From: Afipia clevelandensis ATCC 49720
GTDB lineage: Bacteria; Pseudomonadota; Alphaproteobacteria; Rhizobiales; Xanthobacteraceae
Direction of reading: 5' to 3'
NCBI RefSeq assembly: GCF_000336555.1
Contig: NZ_KB375281.1
Coordinates: forward strand, 3,793,436 to 3,857,435
DNA length: 64,000 bases
Notes under the pieces: model-generated
The model's input: the letters and a program-made list of their open reading frames with translations, nothing else
What the model was told of the DNA's origin: nothing
Database searches by the model: none
Program-made: the position numbers and the translations under genes
In this document: in pieces, positions 33,358 to 42,455 of the stretch
How positions within the stretch are numbered: the stretch's first letter is position 1
Layout: the number at the start of each line of letters is the position of its first letter

Positions 33358-34755
33358 ATGAGCAACAAGATGTGGGGCGGCCGCTTCGGGGAAAGTCCCG
33401 ATGCGATCATGGAGGAGATCAACGTCTCGATCGACGTGGATCAGCACCTTTACGCCCAGGATATCGCTGCGTCCAAGGCTCACGCCGCGATGCTCGCGGC
33501 TCAGGGCATCATCACCGCCAACGATGCAAAAAACATCACCAGCGGTCTAGACACGATTTTGTCAGAGATCGGCAAGGGCGCGTTCTCGTTCAAGCGCGCG
33601 CTTGAAGATATCCATATGAATGTCGAGAGCCGTCTCGGCGAACTGATCGGGCCGGCCGCAGGCCGCCTGCACACCGCGCGTTCGCGCAACGATCAGGTCG
33701 CAACGGATTTCCGTCTCTATGTGCGCGATGTCATCGACGACATCGACCGCGCGCTGGCGGCGTTCCAGCGGGCGCTGGTGGATCGCGCCATCGAGCACGC
33801 CGATACCGTGATGCCCGGTTTCACCCATCTGCAGACCGCGCAGCCCGTGACATTCGGTCACCATCTGCTGGCTTACACGGAAATGGCGTCGCGCGACCGT
33901 GGCCGCTTTGCCGATGCGCGCAAGCGGCTCAATGAGAGTCCGCTCGGCGCTGCGGCGCTGGCCGGGACCTCGTTCCCGATTGATCGCCACGCGACGGCTC
34001 GGACGCTCGGCTTCGACCGGCCGATGGCCAATTCACTGGACGCTGTGTCGGATCGTGACTTCGTGCTCGAGGCACTGTCCGCCTCCGCGATCGCTGCCGT
34101 GCATCTGTCGCGCTTCGCCGAGGAGATCGTGATCTGGACCTCGCCGCTGGTGGGACTGGTGCGCCTGTCCGACAAGTTCACCACGGGCTCGTCGATCATG
34201 CCGCAGAAGCGCAATCCCGATGCCGCCGAACTGGTGCGCGCCAAGACCGGCCGCGTGATCGGCTCGCTGAATGCCTTGCTGATCGTGATGAAGGGGCTTC
34301 CGCTGGCCTATCAAAAGGACATGCAGGAAGACAAGGAAGGCGCGATGGAAGCCTTCGCCGCGCTGTCGCTTGCGATCCGCGCCATGACCGGCATGACGCT
34401 CGACCTGGTGCCGGAAGAGGCACGCATGAAGGTGGCAGCCGGCGAGGGCTACGCCACTGCGACCGATCTCGCTGACTGGCTGGTGCGCACGCTCAAGATG
34501 CCGTTCCGCGAGGCGCATCATGTCACCGGGCGGATTGTTGCGAAGGCGTCGGAGCAGGGTATCGCCCTGCACAAGGTCCCGCTCGGCGACATGCAGGCCA
34601 TTGAACCGAAAATCACTGAAGGCGTGTTCGACGTGCTGTCGGTGCAGGCCTCGGTGGATAGCCGCACCAGTTATGGCGGCACCGCCCCGGCAAACGTGCG
34701 GGCGCAGGCCCAGGAATGGCTCAAGCGGCTGGAAAAAGAGCAAAATTCGGGCTGA
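33358..34755 (+). CDS. argH: Argininosuccinate lyase
   Basis: A 465-residue fumarase/aspartase-superfamily enzyme starting [20 protein letters not shown], with the signature [12 protein letters not shown] at about residue 280 (catalytic Ser) and the conserved [13 protein letters not shown]. It splits argininosuccinate to arginine and fumarate, the last step of arginine synthesis. It heads the argH-lptM-lysA block and is divergent from tlpA. Confidence 0.96.
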   Translation: MSNKMWGGRFGESPDAIMEEINVSIDVDQHLYAQDIAASKAHAAMLAAQGIITANDAKNITSGLDTILSEIGKGAFSFKRALEDIHMNVESRLGELIGPAAGRLHTARSRNDQVATDFRLYVRDVIDDIDRALAAFQRALVDRAIEHADTVMPGFTHLQTAQPVTFGHHLLAYTEMASRDRGRFADARKRLNESPLGAAALAGTSFPIDRHATARTLGFDRPMANSLDAVSDRDFVLEALSASAIAAVHLSRFAEEIVIWTSPLVGLVRLSDKFTTGSSIMPQKRNPDAAELVRAKTGRVIGSLNALLIVMKGLPLAYQKDMQEDKEGAMEAFAALSLAIRAMTGMTLDLVPEEARMKVAAGEGYATATDLADWLVRTLKMPFREAHHVTGRIVAKASEQGIALHKVPLGDMQAIEPKITEGVFDVLSVQASVDSRTSYGGTAPANVRAQAQEWLKRLEKEQNSG

Positions 34756-34846
34756 CCCCGGAAATTTTCGTTCAATCCAGCCCTCGCCAGAGCGGCACCT
34801 TCTTTGTATGGTGACGCGCAATTTCAGGGACACGGGACACTGCTGC

Positions 34847-35134
34847 GTGACTGCTCGTTCGAATCGCTACTTCTCGAAGCTGACCGCCGTCGGGCTGATT
34901 GTCGCGTCCTGTGCGCTGGCCGGGTGCGGCCGCAAGGCCGGCCTCGATCTTCCGCCCGGTGCGGCTGAAGAGCAGAAACTGAACAGGGGCGCCGCTGACA
35001 CTGCCGACACCGCCGACCGGAATTCCGCAGGCAACCTGCAGAGCCAGGTTTACACGCCGTCGGGCAGCAAGAGCGTCGCGGTCGCGCCGCGCGGCGAGAA
35101 AAAGCGCATCCCGCTCGACGCGATTTTGGACTGA
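34847..35134 (+). CDS. lptM: Small lipoprotein, LptM-like
   Basis: About 95 residues from GTG 34847; ATG at 34808 is an alternative start. A type II signal peptide ends in the lipobox LAGC (VASCALAGC), followed by GRKAGLDLPPGA, which is the typical LptM/YifL pattern, and a short tail rich in Ala/Asp/Lys. LptM helps maturation of the LptD LPS translocon in enterics. The gene sits between argH and lysA, as in many proteobacteria. Confidence 0.75.
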   Translation: MTARSNRYFSKLTAVGLIVASCALAGCGRKAGLDLPPGAAEEQKLNRGAADTADTADRNSAGNLQSQVYTPSGSKSVAVAPRGEKKRIPLDAILD

Positions 35135-35144
35135 GACGAGAGTC

Positions 35145-35200
35145 TCGTATCTGACATTCGTTGCAGCCTGCAGTGCTTTCCCTGCGAACGTCAGATACGA
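35145..35200. repeat. Palindromic repeat unit 1 between lptM and lysA
   Basis: Arms TCGTATCTGACATTCG (35145-35160) and CGAACGTCAGATACGA (35185-35200) are inverted with one mismatch around a 24-base loop. The core TCTGACATTCGT is shared with unit 2 about 90 bp downstream. Confidence 0.8.
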
Positions 35201-35230
35201 AACGACACTAGTAAATCATAACAACTCCAG

Positions 35231-35300
35231 CGATCCTTGGTTCTGACATTCGTAAAGGGTGCCTGCGGAAAATCGTGATACGAATGTCAGAACCGGATCG
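35231..35300. repeat. Palindromic repeat unit 2 before lysA
   Basis: A perfect 15-bp stem, GGTTCTGACATTCGT (35239-35253) with ACGAATGTCAGAACC (35280-35294), is extended outward by CGATCC/GGATCG. The outer arm ends 6 bases before the lysA ATG, so the hairpin covers the ribosome-binding area. Confidence 0.85.
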
Positions 35301-35306
35301 CCAGGC

Positions 35307-36572
35307 ATGAATCATTTCCAGTATCGCAACGGCGTGCTGCACGCCGAAGACGTGAGCTTGGCCCGCCTCGCGGACGAGGTGGGGACGCCGTTTTATTGCT
35401 ATTCGACCGCGACGCTGGAACGTCACTACCGCGTCTTCTCCGGCGCATTCGCCGGCACGCCGCATCTGGTCTGCTACGCGATGAAGGCGAATTCCAACCA
35501 GTCGGTCTTGCGCACGCTGGCCAAGCTCGGCGCCGGCGCGGATGTGGTGTCGGGCGGCGAACTGATGCGGGCGCTGGCGGCGGGAATTCCGGCGAACAAG
35601 ATTCTGTTTTCCGGCGTCGGCAAGACGGCGGACGAACTGCGCCTCGCGGTGTCGCACGACATTCTGTGCATCAATGTCGAATCCGAGCCGGAGCTTGAGG
35701 CCCTGTCGCGGATCGCATCCGCCATGGGCCGCACCGCGCGCATCTCGATCCGCGTCAATCCGGATGTCGATTCCGGCACGCACGCGAAGATTTCCACCGG
35801 CAAGTCGGAGAACAAATTCGGCATTCCGATTGCGCGGGCGCGTGAGGTCTATGCCCGCGCCGCGAAACTGCCGGGCATCGAGGTCACCGGCGTCGACATG
35901 CATATCGGCAGTCAGATCACCGATCTCGGCCCGATGGAGGCGGCTTTCCGCCTGCTCGCCGAATTCGTCACCGTGCTGCGCGGCGATGGCCACACCATTT
36001 CGCATGTCGATTTCGGCGGCGGCCTCGGTGTGCCCTATTACGAGGATCGCGCCGCGCCGCCTGAGCCTGTCGCCTATGCCGAGATGGTCAAGCGCGTGAC
36101 GCACAATCTCGGCTGCACGCTGATGTTCGAGCCGGGCCGCATGATTGTGGGCAATGCCGGCATCCTGGTGTCGCGCGTGATCTATGTGAAGCACGGCGAT
36201 GCGCGCAACTTCGTCATCATCGACGCCGCGATGAATGACCTGATTCGCCCGACACTCTATGAGGCGTATCACCAGATCATGCCGGTGCGTGCGGCGGCGC
36301 CGGACGCGCCGGTGCTGGTGGCGGATGTGGTGGGTCCGGTGTGCGAGACCGGCGATTATCTCGCGCTCGGGCGCAACCTGCCGGAGCCGAAGGAGGGCGA
36401 TCTGCTCGCCATCATGACGGCGGGGGCCTATGGCGCCGTGCAGTCCGGTACCTACAACACCCGCGCGCTGGTGCCCGAGGTGCTGGTGAACGGCGATCAG
36501 TATGCCGTCGTGCGTCCGCGCATCGAGGCCGAAGCCCTGATTGCGATGGATCGCGTCGCGCCGTGGCTGTAG
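35307..36572 (+). CDS. lysA: Diaminopimelate decarboxylase
   Basis: About 421 residues starting MNHFQYRNGVLHAEDVSLAR. The PLP lysine is in CYAMKANSN near residue 58, and the C-terminal barrel signature VGPVCETGDYLALGR is present. It decarboxylates meso-DAP to lysine. The ATG at 35307 is chosen because it starts the conserved N-terminus; an in-frame ATG at 35259 lies inside the palindrome. No good ribosome site is free of the hairpin. It follows argH and lptM. Confidence 0.95.
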   Translation: MNHFQYRNGVLHAEDVSLARLADEVGTPFYCYSTATLERHYRVFSGAFAGTPHLVCYAMKANSNQSVLRTLAKLGAGADVVSGGELMRALAAGIPANKILFSGVGKTADELRLAVSHDILCINVESEPELEALSRIASAMGRTARISIRVNPDVDSGTHAKISTGKSENKFGIPIARAREVYARAAKLPGIEVTGVDMHIGSQITDLGPMEAAFRLLAEFVTVLRGDGHTISHVDFGGGLGVPYYEDRAAPPEPVAYAEMVKRVTHNLGCTLMFEPGRMIVGNAGILVSRVIYVKHGDARNFVIIDAAMNDLIRPTLYEAYHQIMPVRAAAPDAPVLVADVVGPVCETGDYLALGRNLPEPKEGDLLAIMTAGAYGAVQSGTYNTRALVPEVLVNGDQYAVVRPRIEAEALIAMDRVAPWL

Positions 36573-36626
36573 CTGCGTAACGGGCGGCAAGCCATCCCGC
36601 CTGTTCCTGATTCGAGATTTTCGGCT

Positions 36627-36646
36627 CTCTCACGCTTTCGTGAGAG
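36627..36646 (+). terminator. Hairpin after lysA
   Basis: CTCTCACG and CGTGAGAG form an 8-bp stem with a CTTT loop, 55 bp after the lysA stop. A T tract is lacking, so termination would be weak. Confidence 0.45.
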
Positions 36647-36754
36647 ATCGCCTTCGGTCGCGGCAGAGCGCTTGCATGTGGGTATGCGGCATCGGGGCCA
36701 TGCCTCATTGCCGCCGCCGTGGTAAGCTGCACTGAACCGTAGCCGGAGAACCCG

Positions 36755-39316
36755 TTGATCGGATCGAGCCCAGACCCGTTGGAGCGTCCGCGGACCGCCG
36801 AGGAGGCGCGGAAAGCCGAGCTTGCGCAGGCCTTGCGGCGTGCGCGGCTTGCGGTCGCATGGGAGCGCGGCTGGCCGCATATCGCGCGCATTCTGACGGT
36901 TGCGGGCCTGTTCCTGGCGGCATCATGGGCCGGCTTGTGGATCACGTTTCCGCTGACCGGACGCATTGTCGCATCCGTGCTGTTTGGGTTGCTGGCGATT
37001 GCCGCGCTGGCGCCGGCGATCCGGTTTCGCTGGCCGACGCGTGAGGACGCGCTGCGCCGTCTCGACCGTGGAACCGGTATTGCGCATCGTCCCGCCACCG
37101 CGCTGACCGATACGCTCACCTCGCAGGATCCGCTCACACAGGCGCTCTGGCAGGAGCAGCGTGCGCGCACGCTCGCGTCGATCAAGCGCATCCGCGCCGG
37201 TCTGCCGTCGCCGCGCCTCGCGCTGCATGATCCATGGGCGCTGCGCGCGCTGGTCGTGGTGCTGATGGTCGCGACCTATGTCGCCGCGGGCAGCGACCGC
37301 TTCGCGCGGGTGGTCGCGGCGTTCGATTGGGATGGTGCGTTCTCCGCCGCCAATGTTCGTGTCGATGCCTGGGTGACGCCACCGTCTTACACCAGCCGTC
37401 CGCCGATCATCCTGTCGGCATCCGCCAACAAGGATGCGCCGCCGTCAGATGCTGCTCCGGTGTCCGTGCCTGCGGGAAGCACGCTGATCGTGCGGTCCAG
37501 CGGCGGCCGGCTTGACGTCGCGGTGGATGGCGGCGTGACGGAGGTCCCTGTCACCGGCAATGCGCCGCAGGGCACCAGCGAACGGCACTTTACCATCGCC
37601 GGCGATGGCGCCGCGCATGTTCGCGCCCCGTCGGGTCAGCCGCAATGGACGTTCCATGCGACGCCGGATCGCGCGCCCAGCATTTCGCTGGCGAAGGATC
37701 CGGAGCGGCAGGCCAAGGGCGCGCTGCTGCTGTCGTACAAACTTGAGGACGATTACGGCGTCACCGAAGCGCATGCGCAGTTCACACCGCGCGCGCCCAA
37801 AGCAGATGACGACAGCGCGCAGCCGCAACCGTTGTTCGATCCGCCGTCGATCACGCTCGGCTTGCCGAATGCGCGCACCCGCAACGGCGTCGGCCAGACA
37901 GTGAAGGACCTGAGCGAGAATCCCTATGCCGGTGCCGATGTCACGCTGACCCTGACGGCAAAGGATGAAGCGGGCAATGAGGGCCGCAGCGAGCCGTTCG
38001 AGATGCGCCTGCCGGAGCGGCTGTTCGTCAAGCCGCTGGCCCGCGCCTTGATCGAGCAGCGCCGCAATCTTGCGCTCGATGCCAACCAGAAGCCGCTGGT
38101 GCTGATCGCGCTCGAGGCGCTGATGATCGCGCCGGAAGCCTTTGTGCCGGAGCTTGGACACTATCTCGGTCTTCGCAGCGTTTCGGGACAGCTTGTCCGC
38201 GCCAACACGCGCGATGCGATGCGCGGTGTGGTGGACAGCCTGTGGGCGCTCGCGGTCGCGATCGAGGACGGCAACATCACCGATGTCGAGAAGGCGCTTC
38301 GGGCTGCCCAGGATGCACTCAAGGAAGCGCTGGAGCGCGGTGCGAGCGACGAGGAAATCAAGAAGCTCACTGACAATCTGCGCGCAGCGCTGGATAACTT
38401 CATGCGTCAGCTCGCCGAACAGCTCCGCAACAATCCGCAGCAACTGGCGCGTCCGCTGGATCCCAACGCCCGGGTGATGCGCCAGCAAGACCTCAAGAAC
38501 ATGATCGACCGGATGGAGCGCCTGTCGCGCTCCGGCGACAAGGATGCGGCGCGTGCGCTGCTCGACCAGATGCAGCAGATGCTGGAAAACCTGCAGATGG
38601 CGCAGCCGGGACAGGGTGGCGACGGCGACATGGAGCAGGCGCTGAACGAACTCGGCGACATGATCCGCAAGCAGCAGCAGTTGCGCGACAAGACCTTCAA
38701 GCAAGGGCAGGACTCCCGGCGCGACCGCAGCCGCGGGGAGCAGGGCGACCAGAGCCAGATGGATGGTCTGCGTCAGGACCAGCAGGCCCTGCGCGATCGT
38801 CTCGGCAAGCTGCTCGACGACATGAAGAAGAACGGCATGATGCCCGGCCAGCGTGGCGACAAGGGGCAGCCGGGTCAGGGCCAGCGCGGCCAGCAGGGGC
38901 AGGGCGGTGAGGACGACGGCGATTCGCTCGGCGATGCCGATTCCGCCATGGGCGATGCCGGCAACCAGCTTGGCGAAGGCAATGCCGACGGTGCGGTGGG
39001 ATCGCAAGGCCGCGCGCTCGAAGCCCTGCGCAAAGGGGCGCAGAATCTCGCGCAGTCGATGCAGCAGGGCGAAGGGCAGGATGACGGCCCGGGCAACCGC
39101 GCCGGCCGCCAGCAGAACAGTGGCAACACTACCGATCCATTGGGCCGTCCGCTCAATGGCCGCGAGTGGAGCGACGATCTCACCGTGAAAATTCCCGGCG
39201 AGATCGACGTGCAGCGTGTACGACGCATTCTGGAAGAACTGCGCCGCCGTCTCGCCGACCCAAACCGGCCGCAGATCGAACTCGACTATATCGAGCGCCT
39301 GCTCAAGGATTATTGA
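36755..39316 (+). CDS. TIGR02302/DUF4175-family membrane protein
   Basis: An 853-residue protein with three N-terminal hydrophobic segments (ILTVAGLFLAASWAGLWI, IVASVLFGLLAIAALAPAI, ALRALVVVLMVATYVAA). A long periplasmic region follows, and a Gln/Gly/Asp-rich C-terminal third (GQPGQGQRGQQGQGGEDDGD) with coiled-coil-like Met/Gln/Leu stretches. It belongs to an alphaproteobacterial family of unknown function. Downstream of lysA in the same direction, it is conserved in that position. A 629-codon antisense frame is a codon-bias shadow. Confidence 0.85.
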   Translation: MIGSSPDPLERPRTAEEARKAELAQALRRARLAVAWERGWPHIARILTVAGLFLAASWAGLWITFPLTGRIVASVLFGLLAIAALAPAIRFRWPTREDALRRLDRGTGIAHRPATALTDTLTSQDPLTQALWQEQRARTLASIKRIRAGLPSPRLALHDPWALRALVVVLMVATYVAAGSDRFARVVAAFDWDGAFSAANVRVDAWVTPPSYTSRPPIILSASANKDAPPSDAAPVSVPAGSTLIVRSSGGRLDVAVDGGVTEVPVTGNAPQGTSERHFTIAGDGAAHVRAPSGQPQWTFHATPDRAPSISLAKDPERQAKGALLLSYKLEDDYGVTEAHAQFTPRAPKADDDSAQPQPLFDPPSITLGLPNARTRNGVGQTVKDLSENPYAGADVTLTLTAKDEAGNEGRSEPFEMRLPERLFVKPLARALIEQRRNLALDANQKPLVLIALEALMIAPEAFVPELGHYLGLRSVSGQLVRANTRDAMRGVVDSLWALAVAIEDGNITDVEKALRAAQDALKEALERGASDEEIKKLTDNLRAALDNFMRQLAEQLRNNPQQLARPLDPNARVMRQQDLKNMIDRMERLSRSGDKDAARALLDQMQQMLENLQMAQPGQGGDGDMEQALNELGDMIRKQQQLRDKTFKQGQDSRRDRSRGEQGDQSQMDGLRQDQQALRDRLGKLLDDMKKNGMMPGQRGDKGQPGQGQRGQQGQGGEDDGDSLGDADSAMGDAGNQLGEGNADGAVGSQGRALEALRKGAQNLAQSMQQGEGQDDGPGNRAGRQQNSGNTTDPLGRPLNGREWSDDLTVKIPGEIDVQRVRRILEELRRRLADPNRPQIELDYIERLLKDY

Positions 39317-39376
39317 GCTTTCCCCGATCTTCATTGGTCATGGCCGGATTTTTTCCGGCCATTCACGTCTTGTTTT

Positions 39377-39450
39377 CGTCATTGCGAGCGAATCCATCCC
39401 TCGTTCCGTAGAGGGCGGATTGGTCCGCCGCTTCGTTCTTCGCAATGACG
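39377..39450. repeat. Palindromic repeat element of the rhizobial RPE type
   Basis: CGTCATTGCG (39377-39386) and CGCAATGACG (39441-39450) are inverted ends; inside are GAGCGAA/CTTCG and AATCCA-like stretches, the layout of palindromic elements common in Bradyrhizobium and Rhodopseudomonas. It lies between the TIGR02302 gene and the ArsR gene. Confidence 0.8.
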
Positions 39451-39480
39451 GCTTGACTATCCCGGATAACGGCTGTACTT

Positions 39481-39508
39481 AACCAAAAGGTTATTTAACC
39501 GAATGGTT
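39481..39508. promoter_or_regulatory. Twin AACC-N4-GGTT operators before the ArsR gene
   Basis: Two perfect palindromes, AACC-AAAA-GGTT (39481-39492) and AACC-GAAT-GGTT (39497-39508), have centres 16 bp apart and end 14 bases before the ArsR start at 39523. Confidence 0.65.
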
Positions 39509-39522
39509 ATATGGAAGCCGGA

Positions 39523-39921
39523 ATGGACCCCCTCAGCATCAAGTTCGCCGCTCTTGCCGATCCCACCCGCCGCGCCATTCTCGCGCGGCTGGTGCTGGGC
39601 GAGACGTCGGTGACGGAGCTTGCCGAGCCGTTCGCCATGAGCATGCCGGCGGTCTCGAAACATCTCAAAGTGCTGGAGCATGCGGGTCTCGTCACGCGCG
39701 GCCGCGCGGCGCAATGGCGTCCGTGCAAGATCGAACCCGCCGCGCTGAAGGATGTTGACGATTGGCTGGAGAGCTATCGCCGTTTCTGGGAAGCGGGGCT
39801 CGACCGGCTCGAAGCCTATCTCGGCGAACTGCAGGCGACAGAAGCGCTTGAAGCGCCGGTCAAGCGGCGCAAGCCGGTGAAACGCAAATCACCGAAGCGG
39901 ACTTCTTCCTTGAAGAAATAG
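39523..39921 (+). CDS. ArsR-family transcriptional repressor (second copy)
   Basis: About 132 residues starting MDPLSIKFAALADPTRRAIL, with recognition helix in LAEPFAMSMPAVSKHLKVLE and a Lys/Arg tail (KRRKPVKRKSPKRTSSLKK). No metal-binding CxC box. GGAAG precedes the ATG at 39523; the ATG at 39511 is closer to the operator. It heads the module ArsR-VOC-SRPBCC-DoxX-SRPBCC and probably represses it through the two upstream palindromes. Confidence 0.85.
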   Translation: MDPLSIKFAALADPTRRAILARLVLGETSVTELAEPFAMSMPAVSKHLKVLEHAGLVTRGRAAQWRPCKIEPAALKDVDDWLESYRRFWEAGLDRLEAYLGELQATEALEAPVKRRKPVKRKSPKRTSSLKK

Positions 39922-39964
39922 ACATTCACGTCAGACCACCCAAACCCGCGTCAGGAGTTTCACA

Positions 39965-40402
39965 ATGGCCGATCAGACACCCCAGCTTCCCCCGCTTGTT
40001 CCGCATCTCGTGGTCGAAGGCGCGGCCGATGCGCTTGAATTCTACAACAGGGCTTTCGGCGCCACCGAAATCATGCGGATGCCGGCGGAAGACGGCAAGC
40101 GCCTGATGCACGCCCAGATGACGGTGAACGACGCAACCGTGTTCCTGATGGATTACTTTCCCGAATACTGCTCGCACGGCGACGGGAAAACCGAATCGCC
40201 GAAGAAACTTGGCGCCTCGACTTTCCTGCTTCATCTTGAAGTGCCGAATTGCGATGAAGCCTACAAGCGCGCGATTGACGCCGGCGCGGTGTCGATCCTC
40301 GCGCCGTGGGATGCGTTCTGGGGCGCACGCTATGCGCAGGTGCGCGATCCGTTCGGCCACGGCTGGAGCCTGGCGCATCCACAGCCCGCGCCGGCGGCCT
40401 GA
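39965..40402 (+). CDS. PhnB-like VOC protein
   Basis: A 145-residue protein. VPHLVVEGAADALEFYNRAF and the C-terminal YAQVRDPFGHGWSLAHP are PhnB-type VOC motifs; a GAVSILAPWDAFWG loop precedes the last strand. It lies 43 bp after the repressor gene and 41 bp before the SRPBCC gene, so it is likely in one transcript. Ligand unknown. Confidence 0.85.
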   Translation: MADQTPQLPPLVPHLVVEGAADALEFYNRAFGATEIMRMPAEDGKRLMHAQMTVNDATVFLMDYFPEYCSHGDGKTESPKKLGASTFLLHLEVPNCDEAYKRAIDAGAVSILAPWDAFWGARYAQVRDPFGHGWSLAHPQPAPAA

Positions 40403-40443
40403 TCGTTCGTTCATCACAGAACAACAATCCTCGGAGAAGACAG

Positions 40444-40974
40444 ATGGCTTCGTCGCAATCTGCCGCGCTTGCGGAAACGTACAGCAAGGAGTTCGTCATC
40501 GAGCGCCTGTTCGATGCGCCGCGCGATCTGGTCTGGAAAGTGTTCACCGAGCGCGATCATCTGATGCGCTGGTGGGGCCCGAAAGGCTTTAAGATGATCG
40601 TCGGCAAGCTCGACCTCAAGCCCGGCGGAATCTTCCTCTACGGCATGCAGGCGCCGGACGGCAGCGAGATGTGGGGCAAGTGGGTGTTCCGCGAGATCGT
40701 CAAACCGGAGCGGCTCGTTTTTGTCAGTTCATTCTCCGACAAGGATGCCGGATTGACCCGCCATCCGATGGCACCGACATGGCCGATCGAAATGCTGGGC
40801 ACGGCGACGTTCATTGATCAGGGCGGCAAGACGAAGCTGGTCAATCGTGTGGTTGCGCTCAATGGATCGAGCGAGGAGCGCGCGACCTTCGAGGGCAACT
40901 TCGACAGCATGACGCAGGGTTGGGGCGGAACATGGGATCGACTCGCGGCCTATCTCGCAACGCTGCAGGCTTGA
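40444..40974 (+). CDS. SRPBCC (AHSA1-type) protein
   Basis: A 176-residue protein with FVIERLFDAPRDLVWKVFTE and MRWWGPKGFKMIVGKLDLKP, typical of the AHSA1 group, and a C-terminal GWGGTWDRLAAYL helix. Start: ATG at 40444 with AGAAGAC just before it; the frame is open further upstream. It probably binds a hydrophobic or electrophilic small molecule and is controlled by the ArsR protein. Confidence 0.87.
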   Translation: MASSQSAALAETYSKEFVIERLFDAPRDLVWKVFTERDHLMRWWGPKGFKMIVGKLDLKPGGIFLYGMQAPDGSEMWGKWVFREIVKPERLVFVSSFSDKDAGLTRHPMAPTWPIEMLGTATFIDQGGKTKLVNRVVALNGSSEERATFEGNFDSMTQGWGGTWDRLAAYLATLQA

Positions 40975-40991
40975 GTACCGGAACCGTCGCC

Positions 40992-41390
40992 ATGAACGAA
41001 CTCGTTCCGATTTCAACGACCGCACTCTGGACCGGCCGCATTCTCAGCGGCCTGGTCGTGGTGTTCCTGCTGTTCGATGGCGCGATCAAGCTGATTCCGC
41101 TCGACGTCGTCATCGAGACCTCGCGGCAGCTTGGTATCCCGGCGAATCTTGCGTTCACGCTCGGCATGCTGACGCTGATCGGCGCGCTGCTCTATGCCTA
41201 TCCGAAAACGTCCGTGCTCGGCGCCATCCTGCTGACCGGCTATCTCGGCGGCGCGATCTACGTGCATGTGCGGGCCGGAAGCCCGTTGTTCACGCATACC
41301 TTGTTCGGCGTCTATCTCGGAATCCTGCTCTGGGGCGGACTTTATCTTCGCGACGAACGGTTGCGCCTGATTTTTCCCTGGCGGCGCTGA
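40992..41390 (+). CDS. DoxX-like membrane protein
   Basis: A 132-residue protein with four membrane segments and DoxX-like motifs (GRILSGLVVVFLLFDGAIKL, ILLTGYLGGAIYVHVRAGSP, LYLRDERLRLIF). Such proteins often accompany ArsR-SRPBCC pairs; some relate to redox defence, but no reaction is known. Start: ATG at 40992, 18 bp after the SRPBCC stop. Confidence 0.8.
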   Translation: MNELVPISTTALWTGRILSGLVVVFLLFDGAIKLIPLDVVIETSRQLGIPANLAFTLGMLTLIGALLYAYPKTSVLGAILLTGYLGGAIYVHVRAGSPLFTHTLFGVYLGILLWGGLYLRDERLRLIFPWRR

Positions 41391-41413
41391 CGCCGTACCG
41401 ATGGAGATGAAAC

Positions 41414-41959
41414 ATGACGACCCTGATGTATATCGCGATCGCTCTGGCCATCCTGATCGCCATTGTCGTCGGTCTGGCGGCAATGCGGCCCGATACGTTC
41501 CGGGTGCAGCGCTCGATTGATATCAATGCGCCTGCGGACAAGATTTTTCCGCTGATCAACGATTATCGGAACTGGGGCTCGTGGTCGCCCTACGAGCACG
41601 TCGATCCCGACATGCAGCGCACCTTCAGCGGCGCGCCGAACGGCAAGGGCTCCATTTACGAATGGCGCGGCAACAAGAATATCGGCCACGGCCGCATGGA
41701 AATCCTCGACACGGCGCCGCCGTCGAAGGTGGTGATCAAGCTGGATTTCTTCAGCCCGTTCGAGGCGCACAACATGGCCGAGTTCACCATGCAGCCGAAA
41801 GGCAGCGCGGCCAATGTCACGACAAACGTCACCTGGGCAATGCATGGCCCGGTACCGTTCATGGCGAAGATCATCCACATGTTCATGAACATGGATCGCA
41901 TGGTCGGCGGCCAGTTCCAGCAGGGGCTGGTCAGCATGAAAGCCGTCGCTGAGAAATAA
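41414..41959 (+). CDS. SRPBCC polyketide cyclase-like protein
   Basis: A 181-residue protein with an N-terminal membrane segment (MYIAIALAILIAIVVGLAAM) and then an SRPBCC domain (INAPADKIFPLINDYRNWGS; NKNIGHGRMEILDTAPPSKV). It is the last gene of the ArsR module. The anchor suggests that the ligand-binding domain faces one side of the membrane. Confidence 0.8.
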   Translation: MTTLMYIAIALAILIAIVVGLAAMRPDTFRVQRSIDINAPADKIFPLINDYRNWGSWSPYEHVDPDMQRTFSGAPNGKGSIYEWRGNKNIGHGRMEILDTAPPSKVVIKLDFFSPFEAHNMAEFTMQPKGSAANVTTNVTWAMHGPVPFMAKIIHMFMNMDRMVGGQFQQGLVSMKAVAEK

Positions 41960-41980
41960 CGGAGCGATGCGGTGTCCGCG

Positions 41981-42448
41981 CTAGCGATCGAACATTCTTG
42001 CGCCGGGACCTTGCGCCGCGGCCCTGTCGCCCGGATTGCGCAGCGGGCAGGTCTTGAGCGACAGGCAGCCGCATCCGATGCAGCCGCCGAGATGGTCGCG
42101 CAGCCGGGTCAGCCTGGCGATGCGCTCGTCGAGGTCCTTGCGCCAGCTTGCGGAGAGCCGCGCCCAGTCCCGCGCAGTGGGCGCGCGGGTCGCCGGCAGC
42201 GTCTTCAGCGCGTCGCGGATCGCAGCAAGCGGCACACCGGTGCTCTGCGCCACCTTGATGACGGCGATCCGGCGCAGCACGGCGCGGGAATAGCGGCGCT
42301 GGTTGCCTTTGTTGCGCGAGCTCGCGATCAGTCCCTTCGATTCATAGAAGTGAAGGGCCGATACCGTGACGCCGGAGCGGCGCGCGACATCGCCGACAGT
42401 CAGTTCGCGGGGGATCGCCGCCGGCTTTCTATCGTTTCCAACCGTCAT
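41981..42448 (-). CDS. soxR: Redox-sensitive transcriptional activator SoxR
   Basis: A 155-residue MerR-family protein: HTH in LTVGDVARRSGVTVSALHFY and the [2Fe-2S] ligand motif CIGCGCLSLKTC near the C-terminus (four cysteines). It senses redox-cycling compounds through oxidation of its cluster. The divergent gene shares a perfect soxbox with it (42456-42473), 8 bases upstream of the soxR start, indicating direct autoregulated control. Confidence 0.93.
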   Translation of the reverse strand: MTVGNDRKPAAIPRELTVGDVARRSGVTVSALHFYESKGLIASSRNKGNQRRYSRAVLRRIAVIKVAQSTGVPLAAIRDALKTLPATRAPTARDWARLSASWRKDLDERIARLTRLRDHLGGCIGCGCLSLKTCPLRNPGDRAAAQGPGARMFDR

Positions 42449-42455
42449 CGCTTGA

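Noticed and set aside
35208-36590. A 460-codon minus-strand open frame
   Set aside because: Antisense to lysA, His/Arg/Gln-rich, no domain; a shadow of a high-GC gene.
37445-39334. A 629-codon minus-strand open frame
   Set aside because: It lies fully antisense to the TIGR02302 gene and has the Arg/Ala/Leu-rich look of a codon-bias shadow. The plus-strand protein has clear membrane segments and conserved position.
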